64,000 nt of DNA from Epiperipatus broadwayi (GCA_028023455.1 JAQFVV010006428.1:355501-419500), one strand, 5' to 3'; shown: positions 1 through 12,632, numbered from the stretch's first letter. Notes: generated from the letters alone by a model not told the origin. Program-made: numbers and translations.

Positions 1-1664
1 TTCTTACTTTTTTTATGTAGTATGAGTTTTACATTTTATTTTATTGTCTTCATCTTTGCAAAAAAAAAAAACAATATTTAAAACATTATTTTAAAAAACC
101 TAGACCTTTTTTTAATTGCCTAAATCAGTGTTCTTAAGTGATGCATATATCTAATTAACACACATACAATGCAGTTTTGTAATGTAACTAATTTGAGCTG
201 CTATCAGATTTGTTTGTTACTATATATATATATAGTAACAGTATAAATGATGAGAAAGAATTTGTTATGGCCCACAGATTTGGGTGTCGAATTGTAACTG
301 ATAGAAGGTATAAAATGATTTTCTTATCCAAATGCCCCATAGGTTCACTACACCCAAATTATAATTATGCCAAAAGTGGTTTTAAAATTAAATAAATAAA
401 TGGAGAAACAAAAACTATATTCATTACATTTTAATCTCTAATAGTAATTAATATGTTAGCTTTGAAATAAGATTACACAATTAAACAAGTCAAATTGTGA
501 ATAATGAGACTTGATCACTTGCTAAATATAAAATAGAAGCAAGGGGAATATTTTATTTAATCTAAACTATATTTATAAACAAACTGAATATAAAGAGTTT
601 ATTTAGTACCTTAATTCATTAATGTTAAATAAAATAAATGTTTATTGAGAATTGTACAAGTAATCAGTAGCATTACGATATTCTTAGTGTAAAATAATTG
701 TTAACAAATCAAATATTGCACTAACCCACAAGTATATATGTGATTCCAAACTAAAAATAAAAATTACACAAAATCAAACTTTAAATAAAACAAGTGATTC
801 ATCTTTTATTTATGATATGTATTTTTTAGAGTGGCAACAATAACATAAAATAACAAAGCAAGAATGTCTATTCCATTTCATAGGTTTTTCAACTGATTCA
901 TAAAACCTATTTTGAGCAACATTTGATACTGATATTTGTTTAAATCATATTTATGACAAAATAAAGATTATTTATGTCATGTGACTAAATAAAGACTATT
1001 TATATCATGTGACTAAATAAGGTATAATAATAATTATAATAATAGTAATAATAATGATGATGATGATAATGATAATAATACTTGCTAACATTTAAATAGT
1101 TTGAGATCAGAGATTTATTCTTTGGATAGAATTGCACTAACTTTTCAGGTCAAAAAAATAAAAATCTTTTCCAATTATACTCAATATATCTGTGTGCTTT
1201 TGACCCACATTTCCCTTCTCTGAGATAATCAAATACAAATATTATCTTAAAATAACCCCTTTTATCTAATGAAAAACCTTTAAATATGGCAAAAGCATTA
1301 CATCATTTATCTATATCATACTTCTTAAAATGTAGTTGGTATTTTATCATAACATTATAATGACTCTGATAGGTATTTCTTCATAATAAGTGCTTATGAA
1401 TATTTATAAATCATGTGTTACCATGTATTTTTCTCAATATCACATTTACAAATTATATGTACATCTAATTTGATTATATGTATCTTGTTAAGTAATAATT
1501 ATTATTCTTTCAATTACTGTAAACCATGTTTTTTTATCATAAACAAGATTGTAAACCTTTATTACATATGTAACATCATGAATAAATTTTTGTCTAAGAC
1601 TTCATGTTTTCAAATTTAACTTATATAACCCATTTTGAGGCTCAATAAAGTTTACTCTTTGAAA
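1..1664. other. AT-rich sequence, no gene seen
   Basis: Only short chance ORFs (61 codons at 210-395, 68 codons at 1413-1619) with biased, low-complexity composition. There is an imperfect duplication around 964-1018 (TTTATGTCATGTGACTAAAT-type, two copies about 40 bases apart) and a small AAT/GAT-rich patch at 1021-1080. No splice-flanked exon could be assigned to the P4HA gene here. Confidence 0.6.
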
Positions 1665-1727
<63 letters not shown>

Positions 1728-1749
1728 AATAATAATAATAATAATAATT
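1665..1749. repeat. (ATC)n then (AAT)n microsatellite
   Basis: About 21 uninterrupted CAT/ATC triplets followed by about 7 AAT triplets. The open frames through it would encode poly-His or poly-Met and are artefacts of the repeat. ATC-rich tails also end RTE-type LINE fragments in this window (56169-56178), so this could be the leftover tail of an old element. Confidence 0.95.
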
Positions 1750-2307
1750 TTATTTCTTGTTATTATTTGTTTATTTATAAGACACTCGGTAAATCTATTC
1801 ATTTTAAAATCTATCTTTAATCTGATTTACTAAAGTGTATAGATTTTATAAAGTGAACACTTTTAGAGAATGTTGATTCCATAGAAAACCATATATACAT
1901 ATAATTAATAAATGTTGTCAAAATTTAATATGGATTTTATACATATAAAAATTAAATCTTTACACATACTCTCTCTCTACGATTACTGTATTAGCTTGAG
2001 ACTTCAAATATGTGACTCTGTGTACAATATAATAGATAACAGAATGGAAGTTTGATGTGTCTATAGAATATTCTATGGCAAATAATATGTAGCACATGAA
2101 AATATTGGATTTTCATGGATACCTGTTGAAATAATGAAAAGCAATGTATTTCATGGATTCATTTATGTGTCTGAAATTTTAATTCATATTCACATATATT
2201 TTTGTTTATCACATTGAATACCCCATGTAATAACTTATATATGAAAAATAATGTTATCTAATAAGACAAAAAATACACTAGAAAGAAAGAATTTAAACAG
2301 AAGTATT
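1750..2307. other. AT-rich spacer, nothing recognised
   Basis: No ORF, tRNA-like box or repeat pairing that I could support. It ends in AAGTATT (2301-2307), the likely target-site copy for the LINE insertion that follows. Confidence 0.5.
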
Positions 2308-3437
2308 TTCAATTGCACAATGTTATCGACTGCATTTATACAGACAAAGAGGAGATATTGATTTTTAACCAATTGTGCGGATCAAGTATTAGAAGGCTGG
2401 ATGAATTACTTAGAGCCATAAACAAAATAATTCCTTCAATAGTTCAACTAAATGCCAATAAAATCAACTACTGGGAAGCCTACCAGCTCCAGAATGAGGT
2501 GGTAACATCAGATGCGACCCACCTCAGCACAACAAATTACAACATAATTAAAAAATTCAGACATTGGAACCTGGAACCAAAGTTTTTTGATTTTTTGATT
2601 AAAGTAAACTTGAATGCCTTACCCACCAGTCATTTCTTAGTCACGTGCAGAGGTAACACATTCTTGGACCCGGTATGCCAGTTGTGTCATAGAGAAGATG
2701 ATACAATTGGGCACATATTTAATCAGTGCTCAGCATTGCAGGGATGTAGGATGTTAATTCACCACATATACACTCCAGTCAGCTTTTATAAAAACATTTA
2801 GCAATGGTATTACAGTGGGAGAGTTTGCAACAGTGAGAAGTGCAACTTTTCTGCTGTACTGCCTCTGGTTCACAAGATGCAAAATGATATTTAACCAATG
2901 CAATAGAAATTCACAACAAATCCTAATAAGAAAAATAATAGCTACAAAAAATAGAGACCAGTGGGTAACCCCTCAATTTTCTCATGAGAACACATGAGGT
3001 CTAATAAAACTGCAAACATCAATAGATTCGGGGCTAACAAACCCTCGCACTGAAATGACTAGTGATACAGAACAGTAAACAAAAGAACTAGCAAGCACAA
3101 GGAACAATACAACAGAACAAAGAGGACAGAGTAAAAACAGCAATGAACATGTACCAGCACTGAAACATTATAAGGACATAGACATATATAGAATCAATAT
3201 AAAAGAACAATGATGCAGATATTAAAAGCATGCAACAAAACAAACAAAGACAGTTTTGTGGACTGCACAAAATCAACACAGGACTTTTAAAACATGAGGC
3301 AACTCAATAAGATCTAGACTTTAACCGATTTAAAATCATATTGTTTTACAAAATAGATGTAGAATGTTGTATTTTGTTTTTTTCCCCTTGAATGATCACT
3401 ACACATAAATAATAAACATTCTTGATAATAAAAAAAA
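2308..3437 (+). mobile_element. 5'-truncated non-LTR retrotransposon (LINE) 3' end
   Basis: The block has coding remnants of a reverse-transcriptase C-terminus (2313-2997), a non-coding 3' part with AATAAT/AATAAA near 3410 and a terminal run of A at 3431-3437. The candidate target duplication is AAGTATT at 2301-2307 and 3436-3442. The right copy shares bases with the A run, so the duplication is only probable. The short length (1.1 kb) and sudden 5' start are those of a typical 5'-truncated LINE. It lies upstream of the recognised P4HA exons and so probably within one of that gene's earlier introns. Confidence 0.75.
2313..2997 (+). pseudogene. LINE reverse transcriptase C-terminus with zinc-binding motif, frameshifted
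   Basis: The first open segment (to 2801) ends in a zinc-binding motif of the kind found at the C-terminus of LINE reverse transcriptases: CQLCHREDDTIGHIFNQC, i.e. C-X2-C...H...C. The reading frame then breaks near the A-run around 2790. A second frame (2815-2997) continues with ATFLLYCLWFTRCKMIFNQ, resembling the tail that follows the zinc motif ('..W..R.K.IF'). There is no polymerase core (no YADD) because the copy is truncated. It begins without a natural start codon. Function: remnant of a polymerase that copied LINE RNA at a nicked target. Clade (L1/Tx1-like or other) not assigned. Confidence 0.75.
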
Positions 3438-3442
3438 GTATT

Positions 3443-4397
3443 AGAAGGTTGTTTATTATACAATTTTTATTTTTTTAAAAATCTTCATCTTTATTTATTT
3501 ATTTGATGTCTTTCTTTGGTAATATTACTGCTTGATATGAACTCAAAGAAAATGAAAATATACAAGATTTTTTTTGATTATTATAAACTGAAATGTTATT
3601 TCATTATCTATTATTAGTACTTTTATAGATTATAGAGTAGCTAATTAATCATTTTTCGAAAGCATATTTTGATTTACCAATGCATCATTGTTTTTTTTTG
3701 TATTCATCTATTTTGAATTATTATTTGGAGGAACATAAGTTTAGATTGACTATTGTTTAGCAAGTTAGATAATCATTTTAATTATGTTTATTTATATTGA
3801 GGTTTAATATTATAGAGGATTTGAACAGATACTTTCAAGCTTCCTACAGTTATTCTATCTATCTCATAAAGCTGATATACATGACCACACACATACTAAA
3901 ATGATAAATGCTCTTCAATATCTATATTTCATGCAGATCCAGAACTTATCAGTTGGTCCAGATAGCAAACCTTCAAACTTTAATGAGTGGGCTTCAATCT
4001 ACTTCACCCTCCAACTCATGAGATAGAATGGGTAGCTGTAGAAAACATTAAAGTCTGTAATATTCTATAACATTACATCTAACCTCGAAGTATGTGAATT
4101 ATACATGAATTCAACTATTATATTGAGGTTACAAAAGATCATTAAATTTATTTTAACTATAAATCCAACCATGTGAATCCATAATGATGAGTATAGCTTT
4201 TTTCAATTGTAATCTTCATCTATTTGTAAAAATTATTGAACAAAATATTACTTATTTGAATTTCATTTTATAAATTGGAAAATATTTTTAGCTGAGGTAT
4301 CATAAAACTATGATTGTCTGAAAATTTGTGATTGATGGCATTTTAATATTGAACTATTTCCATCATTTAATATTAACAACTGAATGTCTTTAGAAAA
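3443..4397. other. AT-rich spacer with part of a repeat
   Basis: Mostly unique-looking AT-rich DNA. The last part (about 4320-4397, 'gatggcattttaat...ggactatttccatcattt'-like) recurs at 6910-6965 and 26405-26465. It belongs to the SINE/foldback family described at 4398-4741. Confidence 0.5.
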
Positions 4398-4741
4398 ATG
4401 TTAAACTTTATTTAAATTTTCTAACGACATTGAAAGGTTAGAAATAGGTCTCATATTAGCAATGTTTTAAGAGGTATTATTCTCCTCTCTTTTTCTGATG
4501 TTACTGGTCTGACCAGTGACAGTTTTAGAATAGGAATTGAATCTGGTCCTGTTATTTTAAAATTCAATATTCAAAATCTAAAGGTACAGATTGAATTCTT
4601 ATACTAGTACTGTCATTGATTAGAGCAGAAACATCTGAAAAGAGAGGTAAATAATACCACTCAAAGTGTTGTATTAAAATACTAATCTCTATGCTATTTC
4701 TAACATCTGAATGTATTTTGAAAATTTAAATAAAGTTTAAA
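4398..4741. repeat. Inverted pair of tRNA-type SINE-like units
   Basis: Two arms of about 165 bases meet near 4570. AAACTTTATTTAAATTTTC at the left reappears reverse-complemented at 4715-4740, and GTTAGAAATAG pairs with CTATTTCTAAC. Each arm carries an RNA polymerase III B-box-like sequence: GGAATTGAATCTGGTCC (4533-4549, minus strand) and AGGTACAGATTGAATTC (plus, about 4582). The same unit appears singly at 26400-26680. The best reading is a tail-to-tail SINE dimer that could form a long hairpin; a small foldback DNA element is the alternative. Confidence 0.65.
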
Positions 4742-5189
4742 TTAAGTGCAGGAAATAATCCAATAAGTAATAAATGTCATTCAACAATAAAAATGTGTTT
4801 TAAAAAGGCATTCATTATTATTAAAATTCCACAAAAATCTCTTTACTGGCATTTATAAAAGCATTTCTTTTTAAAAGTAATAAAATTTCTGTTTATTATA
4901 ATTATAGTTTTAATGACTTATCTTTTTAAAAATAAATAATATCTATTTATAATTACACTTTTTACATTTTACATAAATATTTTACAATTATGTTACATAA
5001 ATAAACTTAAACATGTAAATAAATTACACAAAATTACATTTTTTTTTCTAAAATACTAAAAGAAAAAAGCATCTTTTTAAACCTGAGGCCAAATTTTCTA
5101 CCAATCTGTGGAATTGTTGATTTAATTATGACAAAACAGATCATATTTACTTATTTTGAATTTGAAATATTTCATGATATTTGTGATGC
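4742..5189. other. AT-rich spacer
   Basis: No coding or structural signal seen beyond runs of T and A. Confidence 0.4.
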
Positions 5190-5375
5190 GATGTGATGTG
5201 ATGCACTGTGATTTCTTCTTATACGAAGTCAGGAATCTCTCAGCAACTAGGCCCAGAGAAACCTGTTAGACACTTTACCTTCCCTTTCTATTCTCCATCC
5301 TAAGTTTTCCCAAAATCTGCTCCATCCCATTTCCACAACATAATCTTTGTCAACTCCATGGCCATCATATCTAAA
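5190..5375 (-). repeat. Interspersed repeat with TGATG-type tail (copy 1)
   Basis: The reverse complement of this block matches 27340-27500 over about 160 bases: 'agattatgttgtggaaat', 'ggatggagcaga', 'ctaacaggttt', 'cacatcacatc'. Both copies end in short CATCA/TGATG repeats, the kind of 3' tail seen on RTE LINEs and their SINEs. It carries no ORF and is more GC-rich than its surroundings. It is probably a LINE/SINE 3' end in minus orientation. Confidence 0.65.
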
Positions 5376-5627
5376 TCCCACATTATCTTTTCCCAAACCC
5401 AGCATAAAACCAATAACTGACTTTCTGTATTATCACTTTATTCATATTTTTGTATTCTATGTGTATGATACTGCAATATTCAGGGTTTTTTTTAATTAAA
5501 AATTTTAATTTCAATTTTTAACATAAAAAAAATGTGAACCAGCCAATTAACATTATAAATTACTATGAAATAATTAAGAAAAGTCAAGTCAACAACTGTG
5601 CCATCTTTATGCATCACTGCACCTCAA

Positions 5628-5717
5628 AATGATATATATATATAGTAAGACTAGAATTGGACTTGTAAAGAAATGATATATATATATAGTAAGACTAGAA
5701 TTGGACTTGTAAAGAAA
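5628..5717. repeat. 44-bp perfect tandem duplication
   Basis: Two adjacent near-identical units of 44 bases, each GA(TA)nG followed by TAAGACTAGAATTGGACTTG and TAAAG. The near identity points to a recent duplication. Confidence 0.9.
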
Positions 5718-6900
5718 AGTATATAAATGCAAGATTTAATATTGCTAATATTTATACATACTTAGGAAAAAAATTAAAACATTTTTTTCAATTATTCTAA
5801 ACATTTGCATTGCAAATTGATGAATTTAATATGTTCATTGATAAATAAGTTCAAACAGATGTTTCAATTTTATAATGAGGAATCAATTTTATTATTTCCT
5901 ATTGTTTCACATATTAATACTAATTATTAAATCATCTGAAGCACTATAGACAATATTAATTAGAAAATACATTAATCCACAGATGTAACTGTTGTTGGAC
6001 CATTTTCTAAAGCAATCATAAATATTGGTATCATGTACATATTATGTGAAGCAGTTTCATAATAATTTTAGAACAACCTTCTAATTTCAATAATCAGAAC
6101 ATAAGACAAAATAGATCTACAAAAAATTTATGTTTTATGAAAGTGATTCCTTCCTTGAAAGATTAAAAAATAAAAACCCATTTGGATAATTATTATTTGT
6201 ATAATTTTGATCAAATATATTATTTTCCAATAATTATTATAAAATAACCCATAATATTTATTTATTTTTGTTTGATTATATGTAACAAATATTTTTCTTT
6301 TATAATCAATATTTAAACTGCACACTAGTAAATTAACTGTTTTAGGATTCAACTCTTAGTTTCTTATTTGAATAGATTCAAGCAGATATTTTTTTACATA
6401 TTTGAACATTTTATATTTACAATTAAATTTTGTTGGTATATCATATATTGATCATCTTTATTTATTATAAAGATAATCTTTCAAACAATAAACATTCTAA
6501 AAGTTAATATTCAAACTTTATAAAATATGAAAAATAAATATTAAATGGAGTTCATAATTATAACAAAGGTGCTTAATGTTATTGGATATAATTTTATCTA
6601 TTCATAAAGTTAGTAGAAAAAAATGTTAGATATTTGAATTTCATTTTTTAAATTCAAGATAAATTTAAAGCTAGTTATCATTAAAGCAAGAAAATATGTG
6701 TTAAATTTAAACATTGAATTTATTGTTATTAAAAAAATTTTATAAATTATTTACCAGCATTGACAAAAAGGTATTTTTGTTATTGGCTATTTACCTTTGT
6801 GATAAACAATCCTCCAATCAAAAATTGTCATTTCTATTAACATCAAAATAGTGCAGATCTGAATTCTGTGATATGCAAGTTACATATTGCAATATTTGCT
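5718..6900. other. AT-rich sequence, no feature recognised
   Basis: Contains only chance ORFs (e.g. 74 codons, minus, 6128-6352, dominated by I/N/K/Y/F). No splice-flanked P4HA-like segment found. Confidence 0.45.
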
Positions 6901-6981
6901 GGATAGTTTGTAATGATGGTATATTATTAGATGTGATATATTGGACTATTTCCATCATTTATGAATGAATGTTGAATGTAC

Positions 6982-7120
6982 AAAAAAATTTAAACTTTAT
7001 TTAAACTTTTCAAATACACACAACTTATTAATAATGACACACAACCTGTGTTGTTTAATTGTGTGTTATTACTAACAAGTTGTTTGTATTTGAAAAGTTT
7101 AAATAATGTTTAAAATTTTC
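6982..7120. repeat. Inverted repeat, 60-bp arms
   Basis: Left arm 6982-7044 (AAATTTAAACTTTATTTAAA, then CTTTTCAAATACACACAAC) pairs with right arm 7060-7120, with only a short loop around ACCTGTGTTGTT. The left arm shares the motif AAACTTTATTTAAA and the upstream 'ggactatttccatcattt' segment (6940-6960) with the SINE-like unit at 4398. This makes it another folded member of that family, without a clear B box. Confidence 0.7.
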
Positions 7121-7676
7121 TGTACCATAGTCCAACACATCTTTTAACTAATAATTTTAAAATTTCTATGATATAATAAAACTGAAAACAATAATGAAGA
7201 GCAGATATAGCAATTAAATACCCAAAATATTTCAAGATATGCAATTTTGCAGTTGGTGAATAATAACATGTTAGATTAAATTTGAAATCCAATTCCTTAA
7301 CAAGGCATTATTCTTGGAGGTATACTGTACAGAATAAAAAATAGAAAACACTATCCTATTTACTATCTATTATAATTTAAGATTTTTTAGCTGCTAATCT
7401 TCATTGCTTCAGAAAAATTTATTGCAGATTTTCACTATCTGTTAATGTATAATCTAAAGTAAAGGTTCAATAATGTTTTTAAACTGCATACAAAGCTTTA
7501 TATATGTTAACTAATATTTTAAATTTTAACAAAATTGTCTTTAAAACCAACATTCATTTACAAGTTTTTAACATAACTAAATGTATATTTTAATATTTAG
7601 ATTTATATATGTCACAGAATATCTTTTTTTATTATGTATTAATAAACTGTGTTTAAATAATTTTACTTTTGTACAG
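7121..7676. other. AT-rich intron upstream of exon A
   Basis: No ORF of interest. It ends with a usable acceptor tract (ATTTTACTTTTGTACAG) for the exon at 7677. Confidence 0.5.
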
Positions 7677-7728
7677 ACTAAAAATGAGACAATTAAAGTT
7701 ATAGTAGAAGATCAGTTAAAAGCTTTAG
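7677..7728 (+). CDS. P4HA: P4HA exon A (linker region)
   Basis: A 52-base exon preceded by a pyrimidine-rich stretch ending TTTTGTACAG and followed by the donor GTAAGT. It reads TKNETIKVIVEDQLKAL and leaves one base (G) that completes a Glu codon with the next exon. The segment is lysine/glutamate-rich, as in the poorly conserved linker between the peptide-binding domain and the catalytic domain of P4H alpha subunits. By itself it would not be recognisable. The assignment rests on splice-site quality and on the phase match with the exon at 8751, so it is less certain than the other four. The exons before it are not in the window. Confidence 0.7.
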
Positions 7729-8264
7729 GTAAGTCTTATTTTTTTTAAATATTTTTTATCTATCTAAAAGTTTATTACTCTAGGTATCCATACCCTCATC
7801 AAACTATTTATCTGTTTAATCATTTATAGATTTATCAATATGTCTATTGGATTGCTTACTTGTTTATGTATATATTCAACTATTTATTTTTTATTTCATT
7901 TATCTATTCTATCTTTCTTTTTATCAATACTTACACTTGTTTATCCAAATAATATTTGTATTTTTATCAGGGCAGCTCTTTGCATATCAATTTTATCAAT
8001 CCACCTTCTAACTTATAGTTTTTTTACATCCTTATTATTTGCAGTATTTATTGTTTTATATATTTTTATGTAAATATATGGATATCTATGTTTCTATCAA
8101 GTTTTCTTTGCTTAAAATTATTCTACTATCACAGAATTATAAAATTCTGCACAAAATATAAAACCATACTATTCTAAAAATATAATAAAAACATCGATAA
8201 TACTTTTCTCATTTTTATTTTCATAGATCATCTTGCTCCAATTATGTCTACAATAGATTTTTAA

Positions 8265-8580
<316 letters not shown>

Positions 8581-8750
8581 CCTAAAGCTAATGATAACTA
8601 TAATTTATTGTTATATTTTTGAGATAAAAAAACTTTTATTATGTTCAGTAGTAATATTATTATGTAAATGATAAAAATAATTACATTTTTGCAGAATCTA
8701 CTATTTGAAGTTGGATTTAATCATTTAAATTCGAAAATATTTTTTAATAG

Positions 8751-8923
8751 AAAAACAGACTGGAACTAGGTATATGGAACCCTATCTACTAGGATATGAA
8801 GCAACAAAACATCACGTCGAATCTAATAGTATTAATTTTGCTGATCAGTCTGTGGACACTCTTGATCCATTTTATTCTTCACTAGAAAATTTTAATAGAC
8901 TATGTCGCAATGAAAAACTTATG
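8751..8923 (+). CDS. P4HA: P4HA exon B (pre-catalytic linker, LCR motif)
   Basis: A 173-base exon between the acceptor TTTTTAATAG and the donor GTAATT. It is open throughout (2 + 57 codons) and ends on a codon boundary after LCRNEKLM. The segment YSSLENFNRLCRNEKLM aligns with the conserved 'Y..LCRGE' stretch just before the catalytic domain of P4H alpha subunits. The Cys of LCR corresponds to the first Cys of the conserved intrachain disulfide known in vertebrate alpha subunits. Its partner lies 16 residues further on, in the next exon (LKCYY). The N-terminal part (about 35 residues with several His, Asn and Ser) is the variable linker. The exon lies 1.0 kb after exon A, and the intron between them holds a long AAT repeat. 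Confidence 0.85.
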
Positions 8924-11399
8924 GTAATTATTTTGAACAATAATAATAAATAATATTATTACATGTTTAAATATTTGCTAATCATAAATAATAGTTATAA
9001 TTAACAGAAGCCATTTGATATCTAAAATTAGAATTTATAGTATATTCCATTAATATATAGTCTTTTGAATTATGATCACAACTGTTGTTGAGTATTAACA
9101 CATAGATGTGATAATTTCATTTATTGTTACAATTATTGTGTTACAATATATATTATACTAAAATTTTCTCATGATCATGGTTTCATCTATTAACAAATAA
9201 ACCTTCTTTGTGATAATCAACTAGATACAAAATACACACACATAGACACACACATATATACATATATAAAACAAAAGACTTTCCGTGTAAATCACTTAAA
9301 AAAACATCCATCTTTAATATAAAATAAAGTTTTCATGACATTGTTGGTCTCAGATTTAAAAACATTTGTCACATTTTCTTAAATTAACCTTTGTAATTCA
9401 TTTTTTCAAAAAAGTGGATGGCTTTTGAAATAATATATATATATATATCATTCCTCCACCATTATGTACCTTCATCACCGTTATCCTGTAAATAAATATA
9501 ATGTCTGAATTTAACGACACGCACAAGAGATAACCTTTTGTTCTATGCCACAAAGTTATATAAATTGAAATCCAGATTTATTCAAATAAGGAACACAAAA
9601 TTTAAATTAGCAATGATATTAAATTGCTCATAAACAAACATGTTTAATTTACATATACACAGACAGACCAATACAACAACCATTATAAATTTTGAAATGT
9701 TCTAAACTCATATATATATACATGTGTGTGTTGTGCATCTAATTGATTTTCCATTTGAAAAGGTCTATTTAATTATAAATGAAACAATGGTAAACATAGT
9801 AGCGAGAGAATTTTAGTATGATTTTATATTTGTTTGTTTTTTTCATTTAGCTAGTATTTCATGTTATATGATTTTATATTTTATTAATTATTACTGATAT
9901 AGCGCTTATTCTACTGCTTAATGCATCACTTTATTATGCAACTTTTACAATATATAATTGAAATTCTCTCCAGCCCAGTATAAGACAATTTTTTTAAAAA
10001 AACAAAAGAGCAGAAATAGATACATTCTTTTGGAAAAATTGACTTACGTTAAGCTGAGAATATTTCAATTATGTATACCAAACCATATTAATCAAGAAAC
10101 TCAATCTGACGTCACGGTAACCTCCTATATATGTATACTTTGATTTCACTTTGATTTTCGTATTTCTGTATTTTTGCACCCACAACATTGACACCAACCA
10201 CTTCAAGTAAATAATGATTTGATTATTGTTAATAATTTATTCAACTAGAAATTATCTCTAGAACCGATTTAAATGTTAAACTTCTTATAATAATTAACAT
10301 AAATATTATCCTTAATACATAGAATAATTCAGCACGATCTTTTTTTTTATATGTAGTAGATTTTTAAGATATAATTAAAACATCTATCGCACCACATACT
10401 TTGAAAGATATAAGAAAGACATCTGGAAAAATAAATTAATCCACACGAGTGCATTTAATAATGACAAGCAATATGCAGCTGGTCATGGTCATCATTTCAT
10501 ACAGGTATCATCATCATTTAGTCATTATTTATCCTACTTTAATTTACATATCAGAAAAATGTTTGCACTTACCACATTAACAACTACATCAGATAAATGC
10601 AATAATGATTATAACGAACTATTTATTAAATTAGATATTAATGTTAGAGATATATAAAATTTAACCCTCAGTTAAAAATCAATACATACAATTTTATTGC
10701 ACATAAACACAAGGAATAAGTCAATTCTTTTATTTGTAAAAAATCATTAAGATGTTATTCTTTGCCTTCAACACATTTTTAAAACAACAATAGAAACATC
10801 TGCCAATACTTGAAGTAATAGATGTAATTGATTTGTGTACAAAAATTTTGGCATGTATATATTAAATTGCCTTTATATTGATAAATATTAAACATATAAT
10901 TAAGTTATATATAAAGAAATGATTGGCTGCAGAAAGGAATTTGCTGTTCACTGAAAGAAAACCCTTTGATGGTTTGGAGGCTTTAAAACAACCAAGCAGG
11001 GCAAATTCCTAATGTCCACCCCATACATTGTGATTGGCACAGCTATTATTACTATGTTATTGTTTATACAATATTCAAACATGAATGGGCTGCTTACTAA
11101 CATGCCTTAACTAGCTTGGTGAATTTATTGGCATTTTAACTCTGACTTTAAGATCAAGATACATCCTGGTCTTCCTTCTCAATTGCCTGATCATTCTTAA
11201 CTCTAATCAGATGAATTTTCTTAAAGGTATAATGTATGTGTGTGAATATTTTTTTCTACTAGTCATTTGCAATCATGATTTACAAAAATAAATCATGACC
11301 CTTACTCCCAGAAAACTGTACAACTTTCAGCCAGGGTAGCAGTTGGTGGCTAAAAGTCTCCTGGTTGCAAACCCAGGCTACAATTTGAAGACAAAACTT
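8924..11399. other. Intron 2, first part: AT-rich, few features
   Basis: Short (TA)n, (CA)n and (AT)n tracts (around 9236-9270 and 9433-9449). A compact tRNA-arm-like stem, CCTGGTT...AACCCAGG, occurs at 11361-11377 within a repeat-like, GC-richer patch (11320-11400). A short inverted pair (GGAATTTGC/GCAAATTCC) occurs at 10937 and 11001. No coding segment recognised. Confidence 0.45.
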
Positions 11400-12195
11400 T
11401 ATTAAGCTGCTTACAACTATATATCATTCTAAATGAAGGTTCCATATTGAATGGGACATTATTGGACTTTGTAAAGTTTGTACAAAAGATGAATAAACAA
11501 TTGATTTAAAAAGCAGATATGTATTGTATTTCAAAGACATAAATATTGGAAGTGCATATGAAGTAGGATTCATTATAAATAAAGAGTGAAAGATAAATAT
11601 TATGGAGATTGATGGTGTATAAGACAAAGTGGCACAGTTGGTTGTTCAACTTAATAGCAGATATCAATTCAGATAATTCAGATTTTTGCTCCAACAAGTT
11701 CCCATTGCGATGATGAAGTACAAGATTGTTATATGTATGTACAAAGGCTTTCGATCAGATAAAACCATATTTTTAAAATATTATGGGAAACTTTAATGCT
11801 ATAATGGATAAATAATTGAAAGATGAAAGTGCTGTAGGTAAATTTGTGATAGAAATTGAGCTTGCAAAAAAGAAAAACTTTATATTATGTTTTTTTAAAA
11901 AGTCAAATGCATATGGACATGGAAGTATTCAAATAAACATACAACAAAATTGAAATATATTCTAACATATAATAGGGATTTCAATACTATAACGTTAATA
12001 AATTCAATATAGGAAGTTATCATCGACTAGTGAGATGTAAGATGCATGTTAAAGCAAAATTAGAAAGACAAAAATTAGTAAAAAAAATACAGTTAATATT
12101 CTTAATCTTCAAAAACATTTCAATGAATTTAAACTTGACCTTGCAACTCGTTTTCAAATATTAACCGATTTTGAATATGATTCAGTTTTGAATAA
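11400..12195 (+). pseudogene. Decayed RTE-type LINE, endonuclease region
   Basis: Frames broken by many stops and indels still show the order of an apurinic endonuclease domain: 'ggagattgatggtgtataag...gcacagttggttgttcaac' (VEIDGV..VAQLVVQL), 'ccaacaagttccc' and 'ttatgggaaactttaatgct' (IMGNFNA, the active-site GDFNA block), then the 'agttatcatcgactagtgag' block (SDH-like). It is collinear with the second copy at 40440-41090, which extends through the reverse transcriptase. RTE-clade elements encode an endonuclease plus polymerase for target-primed copying. This copy is dead and 3'-truncated. Confidence 0.7.
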
Positions 12196-12305
12196 TAGAA
12201 AGCAAACTGTAAACACGATGCAGTTGAGTAGTAAGCAATATTATACATGAAATATGTTTTATTGTTTAAAGTAATGTGATTAGTTTGCACCAAAAGTATA
12301 AATTC

Positions 12306-12331
12306 AATATATATATATATATATATATATA
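12306..12331. repeat. (AT)n microsatellite
   Basis: About 13 AT units. Short (AT)n tracts like this are scattered through the window and often sit at the edges of inserted elements. Confidence 0.9.
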
Positions 12332-12442
12332 ACAATTAAATTTCTAAGCAACTTTTATTTTCATACAGTTTAATTTCAAAAAAAAAAGCAGCAACAGATA
12401 CCTCCAGGAAATTTAATTGGAAATGGTTAATTATTTTTCTTA

Positions 12443-12632
12443 AAGCAAAACTCTCCATACAGTAGTGCTACCCTGTGCCAACCAGAGTAATCAATGAATG
12501 CCAGAAGGCTTGTGCATAAAATCCCTATCTCAGCAAAACTCTCCATACAGGGTTTTTATGCACAAGCCTTCTGGCATTCATTAATTACTCTGGTTGCACA
12601 GGGTGGCACTACTGTATGGAGAGTTCTGCTTT
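12443..12632. repeat. Foldback element with 80-bp arms
   Basis: Left arm 12443-12523 begins GCAAAACTCTCCATACAGTA, then GTGC, and is repeated in reverse complement at 12551-12632. The loop contains a second forward start of the arm (GCAAAACTCTCCATACAG, 12533-12550). The arms match at nearly every position, so the DNA or RNA could form a very stable hairpin. Related single-arm copies are at 13838, 14392 and 25264. No ORF. It behaves like a non-autonomous foldback/MITE family. Confidence 0.85.

Noticed and set aside
1602-1820. Poly-His and poly-Met frames on opposite strands
   Set aside because: Direct translation of the (ATC)n microsatellite; no start context, no family, no neighbours.
11361-11377. 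tRNA T-arm-like stem CCTGGTT...AACCCAGG
   Set aside because: No acceptor, D or anticodon stem could be placed around it; not a tRNA gene.
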